Below the pieces are notes generated by a model. The model saw only the letters and a list, made by a program, of their open reading frames with translations. It did not search any database and had not been told where the DNA came from. 64,000 bases of DNA from Pseudomonas cichorii (GTDB lineage Bacteria > Pseudomonadota > Gammaproteobacteria > Pseudomonadales > Pseudomonadaceae), in the NCBI RefSeq assembly GCF_015471405.1, contig NZ_BLVZ01000003.1:124001-188000 (forward strand), given 5' to 3'. This document shows, in pieces, positions 42,437 through 51,227 of this stretch. Position numbers and translations under genes: made by a program. Within the stretch, counting starts at the first letter, position 1, and each line of letters opens with the position of its first letter.

Positions 42437-45259
42437 ATGAAAAAAATAATCATGAGCCTGTCGGGCTTGCTGATGCTGAGCGCCTGCGCCCAGTTTCCCG
42501 GCAGCCCGCAAACACAGGCCTGGGACGCCCAAGTCGTACGCGGTCATCTGAGCAATGGCCTGGAATATCGTCTGGTACGTGAAGTCAGCCAGCCCGGCCG
42601 AATCGATGCACGTCTGGCCGTCAAGGCCGGTTCCGTGGATGAAGAGGATGACCAGGTGGGTGTCGCCCACCTGGTCGAGCACCTGAATTTCTACAGCCAT
42701 GCCGGACAAGGCGAGAACATTCGCAGCCTCATGAACCAGTGGGGCTGGGCTCAGGGGCGTAATTACAACGCCATGACCAACTACGACCGCACCCTGTACA
42801 TGCTCAGCCCTACCGGCGGCACGGCCCAGACCGAGCAGGCCTTGCAGGCGCTTTCGACCCTGACCCTGGCCCATGATTACACCGCGGAAAATCTGGAGCA
42901 GGAGCGTCCGGTCGTCATCGAAGAATGGCGCGGCGGCCTGGGTGTCGCCCAGCGCATGAACGATCAGCGTACCGCCTCACAACGCATCGGTTCACGCTAC
43001 CCGGAGCATCGCACCATCGGCAACGAAGCTGCGATTCGCTCGGCCACGCTGGCTGAACTCAAGAGCTTCGGACAACGCTGGTATGTGCCCAACAATATGG
43101 TGCTGACCATTGTCGGCGATATCGACCCCGCGACCCTGCCCAACCGTATCGAACACTGGTTCGGCAAGGCCAGGCCAGGGGCATTGCCCGAGAAAAGCTA
43201 CCGGGAGCTGCCACTGGACAAGCAACTGAAAATCGTCCGCCTGCAGGACAGCCAGAGCGGTAGCAATCAAGTGGCCTTGCTGTTTCGCCTGCATGAGCCC
43301 GACAGTCGTGCGCCTACCCAGGACGGCCTGCGCGAACGCCTGATCGACCGCATTACCCTGTCGGCCTTGCTGGACCAGTTGCGTATCCAGCCTCGGGAAA
43401 CCGGCGTGCGCAGCCTGACCGTGCAGAAAAGCCTGATCGGCGACTACTCCAGCGTTCTGGGCATTGCTGCGAGCGTGGAAGGTGACGCTCACCAGGCGGC
43501 ATTGAAACAATTGCTGACGGAAATCGAGCGGGTGCGGCGCTATGGCCTGCGTGATACCGATCTGCGTCGCGAGAAAGAAGAAATACGCGCCGTCGCGCAA
43601 AAGATGCTGGCGAAAAACGAACCACGCACCTTCGAGCAATGGATCACGGACCTCAACGATGCAACGAATCAGAATCGCATCGTCTCCACCAAACACGACA
43701 TCGCTTCGCAGTACCTGAAAGCGCTCGACACCGTCGAACTCAAGGACCTCAACCAGCGCCTGAAAAGCTGGACCGACAGCCCGGACCGGGTCCTGCAACT
43801 CTCGGCTCCCGGCCTGAAACCTCTGACCTTGCCCACGACTGAGGCTGTAAACAGCCTGATGGCACAGGTCCAGAGCAGCCCGCTGGACGCCCCGCAAGCC
43901 GAAGCTGCCACCGTCTCGACAGAACCCGACGCCCTGCCCGCCTTGCCTGCGGCCACGGCCAAAGGACAGGTCGTGAAACGCAAGGCATTCGCCGAGCAGA
44001 AAGTCGAATACTGGCAGTTGAGCAACGGCGACCGTCTGGTCTGGCTCAAACGCAATGGCGACAATGACCGACTGCTGATGAAAGCAGACTCCAGCGCCGG
44101 GTTCATGACCGCCGAGATTCCAGCCTGGCGCAGCCAGATGGCGGCGCAATTGACTGGCCAAAGCGCTCCACAAGGCTGGAACGAAGAGCAGATCCGCCGC
44201 TGGCGCAGCGAGCAAGGGGTGAATCTATCCCTCGATCAGGAAGCAGACCGTCTGCAAATGGATCTCTCGACAATAGACGCCAAAAAGGACATTCCCGCAC
44301 AACATCGCCTTCTGGCCATGCTGCAAGCCTATCGCCTGAGCCAGTCGCCAGCAGGCATCGACAGCGAAGCTTTCGAGGAGGCGCGAGACGAGCTGATCGG
44401 GCGTCTGTCGCGCAATACCGACAATGTCCGAGAGCTACAGGACAAGGCCCTGCGCAAGCTGCAATACGGCCAGGACAACTGGCAGACGCCAACCATCGCC
44501 CAATTGCAGAACGTACAGCCTGAAGAGCTGGATAAGGACTGGAAACGCCTGAGCCAGGCACCGGTGACTTACTACCTGATGGCCGATGTGGACGTCAGCG
44601 TTCTCCAGCCTCTGGTGGAACAGGAACTGGCTGGCATTCCTCGCGGCAAGGCCCTGAAGACCAGCCAGCAACAGCAGCGCAGCGGCTACCACGCTCAGGA
44701 ACTGGCCATCGGCATCGAACCTCGTGCCGTGCTGCAAGCCTTCAGCTATCACCCGCGCACCTGGACACCGGTGGACGCTGCACGAGTCGCGACCTTGCGG
44801 GACATAGCCCTCGCCGCCCTCAAACAGCAGCTTCGGGGCGAAGCCTCGGGGGTCTATCGACTGAACTTTGACAGCACGCTCAATCAACAGACCCAACGCA
44901 TTGAAAGCAGCCTGAATTTCAGTACCGATCCGGCCCGTGTCGAAGAGCTTTGGCAAATGGCCAAGGCCACGCTTGCCGGGCTGTCGAAAACCATCAGCGA
45001 AAAAGACATCGCTGCCGCCCGCAAGAACCTGATCCATCAGGAAAAACTGCGCCGCGACGATCCGCAGACCCAGATGCGCCGCCTGATTCTCAGTGATCGT
45101 TACTGGGGTGATCCGCGCTACCTGAGCCAGCAACAGCAATTGCTCGACGCCCTGACAGTTCCGGCGCTCAAGCGTCTGGCCGGTGAGCTGTTCGATCAGC
45201 AGAACCTGGTCCAGTTCCGCCTGCTGCCTGCACCGAAAGAGGCGGGAGCCGGTCAATGA
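42437..45259 (+). CDS. M16 zinc protease lipoprotein (PqqL/FusC-like)
   Basis: A 940-residue inverzincin protease. The lipoprotein signal has lipobox MLSAC (Cys17), placing it on the periplasmic side. The active-site HxxEH is HLVEH (residues 78-82) in GVAHLVEHLNF, with the distal Glu in VVIEEWRGG (162-163). Two M16 halves follow, the second lacking HxxEH, as usual. Length matches PqqL/FusC (about 930). In FusC systems this enzyme cleaves the imported protein to release iron. The start ATG (42437) has a weak ribosome site; the stop overlaps the ABC gene by four bases. Confidence 0.9.
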   Translation: MKKIIMSLSGLLMLSACAQFPGSPQTQAWDAQVVRGHLSNGLEYRLVREVSQPGRIDARLAVKAGSVDEEDDQVGVAHLVEHLNFYSHAGQGENIRSLMNQWGWAQGRNYNAMTNYDRTLYMLSPTGGTAQTEQALQALSTLTLAHDYTAENLEQERPVVIEEWRGGLGVAQRMNDQRTASQRIGSRYPEHRTIGNEAAIRSATLAELKSFGQRWYVPNNMVLTIVGDIDPATLPNRIEHWFGKARPGALPEKSYRELPLDKQLKIVRLQDSQSGSNQVALLFRLHEPDSRAPTQDGLRERLIDRITLSALLDQLRIQPRETGVRSLTVQKSLIGDYSSVLGIAASVEGDAHQAALKQLLTEIERVRRYGLRDTDLRREKEEIRAVAQKMLAKNEPRTFEQWITDLNDATNQNRIVSTKHDIASQYLKALDTVELKDLNQRLKSWTDSPDRVLQLSAPGLKPLTLPTTEAVNSLMAQVQSSPLDAPQAEAATVSTEPDALPALPAATAKGQVVKRKAFAEQKVEYWQLSNGDRLVWLKRNGDNDRLLMKADSSAGFMTAEIPAWRSQMAAQLTGQSAPQGWNEEQIRRWRSEQGVNLSLDQEADRLQMDLSTIDAKKDIPAQHRLLAMLQAYRLSQSPAGIDSEAFEEARDELIGRLSRNTDNVRELQDKALRKLQYGQDNWQTPTIAQLQNVQPEELDKDWKRLSQAPVTYYLMADVDVSVLQPLVEQELAGIPRGKALKTSQQQQRSGYHAQELAIGIEPRAVLQAFSYHPRTWTPVDAARVATLRDIALAALKQQLRGEASGVYRLNFDSTLNQQTQRIESSLNFSTDPARVEELWQMAKATLAGLSKTISEKDIAAARKNLIHQEKLRRDDPQTQMRRLILSDRYWGDPRYLSQQQQLLDALTVPALKRLAGELFDQQNLVQFRLLPAPKEAGAGQ

Positions 45260-46929
45260 AAACCCTGAAAACCTTCTATGCCCTGGCCAGCCCCTACTGG
45301 CTGGACCGCAGGCAATGGCTGTCGTGGGTGTTGCTGCTCAGTGTGATCGGCATGGGCTTGCTGGTGGTGCAGATCAACGTCTGGATCAACGCCTGGAGCA
45401 AGACGTTCTACGACACCCTGGGCGAGTTCAAGACCGAAGCGCTGTACTCGCTGATGGGCCAGTACTGCCTGTACATCGCGGGCTACGTGGTGATCGTTGT
45501 CTACCTGGAATGGCTGCGCAAGGCATTGGTGCTGCGCTGGCGCCGGGCGATGACAAAAACCACCATCGACGCCTGGATGCAGGGCCAGGCCTACTATCGG
45601 CTGGGGCTGACCGGCGAGCCGGATAACCCGGACCAGCGGATTGCCGAGGACGTGGACCTGCTGGTGGATCGCAGCGTCGAGCTGCTGGCGTCGTTCATCA
45701 TCAACCTGGCTCAGGTGCTGGCCTTCGCAGGCGTGCTATGGAACCTCTCGGGGGTCCTGAACTTTCAGGTGCTGGGCCATGACATCACGATCCATGGTTA
45801 TCTGCTGTGGGCAGCCGTGCTTTACACCGTGCTGGGCACCGCGTTCACTCACTTTCTCGGGAGCCCGTTGCAGCCGCTCAACTTTCAGCAGCAGCGTTAC
45901 GAAGCCGACTTTCGCGCCAGCCTGCTGCGCAAGCGCGACCATGCCGAGCAGATCGCGTTGTATGGCGGTGAAGCCGTCGAGAAACGCCAACTGGGCGAAC
46001 GTTTCGAACACATCGCCGGCAACTGGTGGCAGCTCATGGAACGGATGCGCAAGCTGCAGTTCTTCACCGTGAGTTATGACCGGGTCAGCCGCATCATCCC
46101 GGTCTTCGCGGCCCTGCCCGCCTTTCTGGCCAAGACCATCACTCTTGGTGGTCTGATGCAGATCCGCAGTGCCTTTACGGCGGTGCAAGGCTCGCTCAGC
46201 TGGTTTATCGACGTCTATCCACGCCTCGCCGCCTGGAGCGCCACGGTGGAACGGCTTGGCCAGTTTCAGCAGGCGATTGAGGCAACCCGTGGCCAGGTTC
46301 GCGAAATCGAGCGCACCGTGGCGTTGCGTATCGATGACCTGCAAATCCATCGCCCCGATGGCAGCGTCCTGCTGGATAACATCAATGCCAGCGCCACGAC
46401 AGGCGAATGGCTGCGCATCGAAGGCCGCAGCGGTCTGGGCAAGTCCACTCTGCTGCGCACCCTGCAAGGCCTGTGGCCCTACTACCGGGGGAACTGGGAA
46501 CTGCCGGGCGGATCGAGCCTGCTGATTCCGCAGCAGCCTTACCTGCCGCAAATGCCGTTGCGTCAGTTGCTGGTCTACCCGGCCACAGAATGCCCTTCCG
46601 ATGCACGTCTTGTTCAGGTGCTGCATCAGGTCGGCCTGTCGAAGCTGGAACATCGCCTGGAACAGCAAACCGAATGGACTCGCGAACTGTCCGGTGGCGA
46701 GCAGCAACGCCTGGGCCTGGCCCGTGCCCTGCTGTATGCACCGCAGACGCTGTATCTGGACGAAGCGACCAATCAACTGGATGACCAGAGCGCCTGCCAT
46801 CTGCTCAATATCCTGAAACAGGAACTGCCCGACACACTGGTGATCGGCATCAGCCATCAGCCCAGTGTTGCAAACCTCTTCCAGCGCAGCTTGAATCTGC
46901 AGGCCAGCCTCACACCCACCGCCGCCTGA
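45256..46929 (+). CDS. YddA/FusD-like ABC transporter, fused permease-ATPase
   Basis: A 557-residue protein with an SbmA/BacA-like membrane half (residues ~1-330; RRQWLSWVLLLSVIGMGLLVV, IAEDVDLLVDRSVELL) fused to an ATP-binding domain. Walker A is GRSGLGKST (~390-398), the signature LSGGEQQRLGLARALL (from 478) and Walker B TLYLDEATNQLD. The ATGA overlap with the protease gene indicates translational coupling. In Fus-type systems its role is thought to be uptake of fragments or export of spent peptide; direction cannot be told here. Confidence 0.92.
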   Translation: MKTLKTFYALASPYWLDRRQWLSWVLLLSVIGMGLLVVQINVWINAWSKTFYDTLGEFKTEALYSLMGQYCLYIAGYVVIVVYLEWLRKALVLRWRRAMTKTTIDAWMQGQAYYRLGLTGEPDNPDQRIAEDVDLLVDRSVELLASFIINLAQVLAFAGVLWNLSGVLNFQVLGHDITIHGYLLWAAVLYTVLGTAFTHFLGSPLQPLNFQQQRYEADFRASLLRKRDHAEQIALYGGEAVEKRQLGERFEHIAGNWWQLMERMRKLQFFTVSYDRVSRIIPVFAALPAFLAKTITLGGLMQIRSAFTAVQGSLSWFIDVYPRLAAWSATVERLGQFQQAIEATRGQVREIERTVALRIDDLQIHRPDGSVLLDNINASATTGEWLRIEGRSGLGKSTLLRTLQGLWPYYRGNWELPGGSSLLIPQQPYLPQMPLRQLLVYPATECPSDARLVQVLHQVGLSKLEHRLEQQTEWTRELSGGEQQRLGLARALLYAPQTLYLDEATNQLDDQSACHLLNILKQELPDTLVIGISHQPSVANLFQRSLNLQASLTPTAA

Positions 46930-47008
46930 CTCCCGCCTCAAAAGCCGGGAGCGTCTGCTCCCGGTGCCTCTGTAAAAAATACAACGCAATGAATTAAAAG
47001 GATTTTTT

Positions 47009-47096
47009 GTAGGAGCGAATTCATTCGCGAGAGGCCCGTACATCCGAAGAAAATATATCGACTTCAATGACGTCTCGCGGATGAATCCGCTCCTAC
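47009..47096. repeat. REP-like element, copy 4 (inverted pair, long spacer)
   Basis: Left arm 47009-47030 is the family core. Right arm 47075-47096 is TCGCGGATGAATCCGCTCCT plus AC, complementary with a few changes. The 44-base spacer is AT-rich. Confidence 0.85.
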
Positions 47097-47109
47097 TCGA
47101 CCCATAGAA

Positions 47110-47263
47110 GTATGACGACAACAAGGAATCCACCTCCCTTCCTGTATGATGACCTCAATAACACCCCATAAAAACTACGAATAATCGAAATAGTCATCAC
47201 ACCACTATTGACCGTTCTCTCGATATCTGCAAATAATCGCCCCAACGTTGTATGACGACATAC
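47110..47263. promoter_or_regulatory. Candidate GntR operators: three GTATGAYGAC sites
   Basis: GTATGACGAC (47110-47119), GTATGATGAC (47144-47153) and GTATGACGACATAC (47250-47263), the last with dyad symmetry GTATG-N4-CATAC. The last lies 42 bases before the dehydratase start. FadR-type regulators bind short dyads of this size. Confidence 0.5.
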
Positions 47264-47304
47264 GAATAATCTCCTTTATAAATACAAGACCAATGAAGGC
47301 CCCC

Positions 47305-48459
47305 ATGAAAATCATCTCTGTCAGTGTCGATGTCTTTTCCTACCCTTCGCGGCGCGCTGTAGACAGCGCCGGCCACGCCCATCCCGGCGAAGAGAAACCG
47401 GTCAAAATGGGCATGCTGCGCATCGCCTGCGACGATGGCAGCGAAGGCTTTTCCTTTGGTGCGCCCGAGTTGATCCGCCCGCATATCATCGAGTCATTCG
47501 TGAAGAAGGTGCTGATCGGCCAGAACCCCATGAACCGGGAAAAGATCTGGCAGGAACTGGCTCACTGGCAACGCGGCAGTGCCAGCCAGTTTACCGATCG
47601 TGCCCTGGCGCTGGTTGAGCAGGCCTTGTGGGATCTGGCCGGACGCGCCCTGAAAATGCCCGTGTACAAATTGCTGGGCGGTTATCGAGACAAGGTGCTG
47701 GCTTATGGTTCGACCATGTGCGGCGATGACCTGCCGGGCGGTCTGTCCACGCCGGATGAATACGGCCAGTTCGCCGAGAAGCTGGTCCAGCGCGGCTACA
47801 AGGGCATCAAACTGCACACCTGGATGCCACCGATTTCCTTCGCGCCCAACCCCCAGATGGACGTCCAGGCCTGCGCCGCCGTACGCGAAGCCGTAGGGCC
47901 GGATATCGCCCTGATGCTCGACGGCTATCACTGGTACAGCCGCACCGACGCTCTTTATATAGGCCGCGAATTACAGAAGCTCGACTTTGCCTGGTTCGAA
48001 GAGCCAATGATGGAAGACTCCAGCGAATCCTATGCCTGGCTCGCCGCGAATCTGGACATTCCGGTACTCGGACCTGAAAGCATTGCCGGCAAGTACCACA
48101 GCCGCGCCAGCTGGGTCAGCAACAAGGCCTGCGACATCCTGCGCGCCGGTGTGGCAGGTGTTGGCGGTATCGGGCCATGCATGAAAGTCGCGCATCTGGC
48201 CGAATCGTTCGGCATGGACTGCGAGGTCCACGGCAACGGCGCAGCCAACCTGAGTGTGGTCGGCGCCATCAGCAACTGTCGCTGGTACGAGCGCGGCCTG
48301 CTGCACCCTTTCCTTGAGTACGATGACGTACCGGCCTACCTCAATACCCTGGTCGACCCCATGGACAGCGACGGTTACGTGCATCTTTCCCAGAAGCCGG
48401 GACTGGGCGAAGACATCAACTTCAGTTATATCGAGACTCACACCCTGCAACGTTACTGA
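47305..48459 (+). CDS. Enolase-superfamily (mandelate racemase-type) sugar-acid dehydratase
   Basis: A 384-residue MR/MLE-family enzyme. Catalytic and metal ligands are visible: Lys169-x-His171 in KGIKLHTWMPP, Asp206 in LMLDGYHWY, Glu232 in WFEEPMMED, Glu258 in LGPESIAG and His309 in CEVHGNGAANL. This KxH...D-E-E...H pattern fits acid-sugar dehydratases or cycloisomerases; the exact sugar acid is not resolved. ATG at 47305 has GAAGG upstream and starts the domain. It heads an operon with an oligopeptide-type importer and a KdgM-family porin, so the substrate is probably taken from plant polymers. Confidence 0.88.
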   Translation: MKIISVSVDVFSYPSRRAVDSAGHAHPGEEKPVKMGMLRIACDDGSEGFSFGAPELIRPHIIESFVKKVLIGQNPMNREKIWQELAHWQRGSASQFTDRALALVEQALWDLAGRALKMPVYKLLGGYRDKVLAYGSTMCGDDLPGGLSTPDEYGQFAEKLVQRGYKGIKLHTWMPPISFAPNPQMDVQACAAVREAVGPDIALMLDGYHWYSRTDALYIGRELQKLDFAWFEEPMMEDSSESYAWLAANLDIPVLGPESIAGKYHSRASWVSNKACDILRAGVAGVGGIGPCMKVAHLAESFGMDCEVHGNGAANLSVVGAISNCRWYERGLLHPFLEYDDVPAYLNTLVDPMDSDGYVHLSQKPGLGEDINFSYIETHTLQRY

Positions 48460-48471
48460 ACCGGCTGTACC

Positions 48472-48498
48472 ACGAGGGGCGATCAGAGCGCCCCTCGT
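48472..48498 (+). terminator. Hairpin between dehydratase and binding-protein genes
   Basis: Perfect 10-base stem ACGAGGGGCG / CGCCCCTCGT with a seven-base loop, followed by CAAAGTGTCTTT. It could be a partial terminator or an mRNA stabiliser setting relative levels within the operon. Confidence 0.65.
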
Positions 48499-48535
48499 CA
48501 AAGTGTCTTTATAAATATAAAAAAGGACCGCCCCC

Positions 48536-50158
48536 ATGAAACTCTGGCCCAAGCGCCTGCCCTGGCTGCTATGCCTCGCCCTCACGGCGACATTTCTGCA
48601 CACCCCGCCTGCCACCGCACGCGGAGAAACACCCGTCGATCAATTGGTGATCGGCATGAGCATGATCAATCTCCTGTCCCTGGACCCCGCAGGCGCAACC
48701 GGCCTTGAGGTGTCGGAGGTCAACTCCAATGTCTACGACATGCTGCTGGAACAGGACGCCGCACGCCCGGACCAGTTGATTCCGGCTCTGGCCGAACGCT
48801 GGGAAATCAGCCCGGACCGCATGCGCCTCACCTTTCACCTGCGTCCTGGCGTGACCTTTCACTCCGGCAACCCGCTGACCGCCCAGGATGTCGCCTGGTC
48901 TCTGCAGCGTGTGGTCACTCTCAATAAAGCCCTCGCCTCCACCTGGAAAGCCTATGGCTATACGGCGCAGAACGTCACCCAACTGATGCGCGCCGAAGGA
49001 CCGTCGACTTTCGTTCTCGACCTGCCCAAGGCCACCGACCCGTTACTGGTGCTCAATACCCTGGCGACTTCCCCAAGTGCTTTTGTGATTGATCGCGTCA
49101 CGGCCATGCAAAATGCCCAGGGTGACGATCAGGGCGCAGCCTGGCTCACGACGCACACTGCAGGTTCCGGTGCCTTCAAGCTGGATATCTGGCGTGCCAA
49201 CGACGTGATCCTCATGACCCGCTTCGACCAGTACTGGCGCGGGCCGGCCAAGATGCGCCGGGTGATCATGCGCAACATGACCGAGTCCCAGGCCTTGCGC
49301 CTGATGGTCGAACGCGGCGATCTGGATGTGGCACGCGGCATGGCCGCCACCGATATCAAGGCCCTGACCCGCTCTGAAGAAGTCAGCGTACAGACCATCC
49401 CTCGCGGCACGCTCTATTACGTGGCCCTGAGCATGGAGCAGCCGTTGTTTCAGGACATACGGGTTCGCCAGGCCATTCGTTCGCTGATCGACTATCAGGG
49501 CATCAATAACGTGGTGATGCCTCACTACGGCCTGATCAATCAGCGCCCGCTGCAACTAGGGCTGGCGGCGCGACTGGACGATCCGGGCTACAAGCTCAAC
49601 GTCACACAAGCCAAACGCTTGCTGGCCGAGGCCGGGCATCCCGATGGTTTCAAGATCACCATTCGCTCACTCACCGACTCCCCGTTCATCAACATCGCCA
49701 CCAGCCTGCAATCCACCCTTGCTCAGGCTGGCATTCAGGCCACGATCATCACCGGTACCGGCAACCAGATCTACGGTGCCATGCGGGATCGTCGCTTCGA
49801 CATTCTGGTCGGTCGCGGTGGCGGCGGCGCCGAACGCCATCCCCATTCCAGCCTGCGGGCACTGATCTACAACCCGGACAACCGCGAGCAGGCCAAGCTG
49901 AGCAATTTTCAGGGCTGGCGCACCTCGTTCTACAACGCCGAGATCAACCAGTTGATCGAGCAGGCCGAGCAGGAACGCGATGCCGCCAGACAGCTCAGCC
50001 TGTACCAGCGCATCCAGACCCTCTACGACCAGAAGGCAGGCCCCATCATGCCGGTCTCGCAGATGACCGACGAAGTGGTGATCCACGCCGATGTCCGCCA
50101 ATACCTGGGCCACAGCGCAGCCACCACGCGCCTGCGGGACGTCTACAAGCAACGCTGA
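48536..50158 (+). CDS. Opp/Dpp-family ABC transporter substrate-binding protein
   Basis: A 540-residue periplasmic binding protein (SBP family 5). A signal peptide (LPWLLCLALTATFLHTPPATA) is followed by LIPALAERWEISPDRMRLTFHLRPGVTFHSG (in parts: PALAERWEIS, FHLRPGVTFHSG), NPLTAQDVAWSLQRV and LLAEAGHPDGFKITI, all typical of the group. AAAAGGA precedes the ATG. Family 5 proteins bind peptides, nickel or sugar oligomers; context favours an acidic sugar derivative. The permease genes follow directly. Confidence 0.93.
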   Translation: MKLWPKRLPWLLCLALTATFLHTPPATARGETPVDQLVIGMSMINLLSLDPAGATGLEVSEVNSNVYDMLLEQDAARPDQLIPALAERWEISPDRMRLTFHLRPGVTFHSGNPLTAQDVAWSLQRVVTLNKALASTWKAYGYTAQNVTQLMRAEGPSTFVLDLPKATDPLLVLNTLATSPSAFVIDRVTAMQNAQGDDQGAAWLTTHTAGSGAFKLDIWRANDVILMTRFDQYWRGPAKMRRVIMRNMTESQALRLMVERGDLDVARGMAATDIKALTRSEEVSVQTIPRGTLYYVALSMEQPLFQDIRVRQAIRSLIDYQGINNVVMPHYGLINQRPLQLGLAARLDDPGYKLNVTQAKRLLAEAGHPDGFKITIRSLTDSPFINIATSLQSTLAQAGIQATIITGTGNQIYGAMRDRRFDILVGRGGGGAERHPHSSLRALIYNPDNREQAKLSNFQGWRTSFYNAEINQLIEQAEQERDAARQLSLYQRIQTLYDQKAGPIMPVSQMTDEVVIHADVRQYLGHSAATTRLRDVYKQR

Positions 50159-50189
50159 CCTCATGGGTTCAACGAAGGCAGGAATCATT

Positions 50190-51227
50190 ATGTCGAGTGC
50201 ATCATTTTCACTTTTGAGCAGTCGGGTCGCCAACGGCACCCGGCGCGGCGGATCAGTGGCGGCGACCCTGTTCGGACTGCTTTTGCTCACTTTCTTCATC
50301 GGTCGGGTCATGCCGCTGGACCCGGTGCTGGCCATCGTTGGGCCTGACGCCGACGCAGCCGCCTACGCTCAGGCCTATCAGGAGCTGGGCCTGGACAAGC
50401 CGCTCTGGACCCAGTTCGGTCTGTACCTCAAGGACCTGCTGCATGGGGATCTGGGCAAGGCGTTGCTCACTGGCCATCCGGTCATCGAAGACATCGCCCG
50501 GGTATTCCCGGCCACCCTGGAACTGGCGACCCTGGCAATTCTGTTCGGCGTGCTGATCGGCCTGCCGCTGGGCGTGTATGCCGCGACTCATCAAGGCCGT
50601 ACCGGCGACCACATTGCCCGCGTCATCACACTGTTCGGTTACTCCACGCCGATCTTCTGGCTGGGCATGATGGCGTTCCTGGTGTTTTACGCCTGGCTGG
50701 GCTGGGCCGGTGGTGTCGGACGTATCGGCCTGGCCTATGACGGCCTGATCGAAACCCGCTCCGGGCTGCTGCTGATCGACACCGCCCTGTCCGGCGACTG
50801 GGAGGCCTTTCGCAGCGCACTGCGCCACATCCTGCTGCCAGCGGTGATCCTGAGTTTCAACTCGGTGGCTTACATCAGCCGCATGACCCGCAGTTTCATG
50901 CTCGAACAACTGTCGCAGGAGTACATCATCACGGCGCGGGTCAAGGGTCTGTCGCAGCGGCGAATCGTCTGGGGCCATGCCTTCCGCAACATTCGCGTGC
51001 AGTTGCTGACCATCGTCGCCCTGGCCTACGGCGGCCTGCTTGAAGGTGCAGTACTGATCGAAACGGTCTTTGCCTGGCCGGGCTTCGGCCAGTACCTGAC
51101 CAGCAGCCTGTTGCTGGGCGACATGAATGCGGTGATGGCCTGCGTGCTGCTGATCGGTCTGATCTTCGTGATCCTGAACCAGATCAGCGATGCCCTCTAT
51201 AAAGTCTTCGATCCGAGAACCCGCTGA
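50190..51227 (+). CDS. ABC transporter permease, DppB-like
   Basis: A 345-residue inner-membrane permease with six helices. It opens with a helix (GSVAATLFGLLLLTFFIGRVMPLDP), and the ABC permease coupling motif region reads FMLEQLSQEYIITARVKGLSQRRIVWGHAFRN. The insertion between helices 4 and 5 (GGVGRIGLAYDG...) is normal for DppB-type proteins. The start at 50190 has AGGA upstream; the frame is open 33 codons earlier, inside the previous gene. Stop and next start overlap (TGATGA). Confidence 0.93.
   Translation: MSSASFSLLSSRVANGTRRGGSVAATLFGLLLLTFFIGRVMPLDPVLAIVGPDADAAAYAQAYQELGLDKPLWTQFGLYLKDLLHGDLGKALLTGHPVIEDIARVFPATLELATLAILFGVLIGLPLGVYAATHQGRTGDHIARVITLFGYSTPIFWLGMMAFLVFYAWLGWAGGVGRIGLAYDGLIETRSGLLLIDTALSGDWEAFRSALRHILLPAVILSFNSVAYISRMTRSFMLEQLSQEYIITARVKGLSQRRIVWGHAFRNIRVQLLTIVALAYGGLLEGAVLIETVFAWPGFGQYLTSSLLLGDMNAVMACVLLIGLIFVILNQISDALYKVFDPRTR

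Larger units (their letters stand above)
46930..47304. other. Promoter region between ABC gene and sugar-acid operon (375 bases)
   Basis: It holds REP-like copy 4 (47009-47096), three copies of GTATGAYGAC (from 47110, 47144 and 47250) and an AT-rich stretch before the dehydratase gene. No coding frame is convincing. Confidence 0.7.

Noticed and set aside
42992..44215. 407-codon minus-strand frame inside the M16 protease gene
   Set aside because: Antisense shadow without recognisable domain.
46930..47304. Regarding the AT-rich gap before the dehydratase as foreign DNA
   Set aside because: It is short, has a native REP-like pair and operator-like motifs, and fits a normal promoter region.
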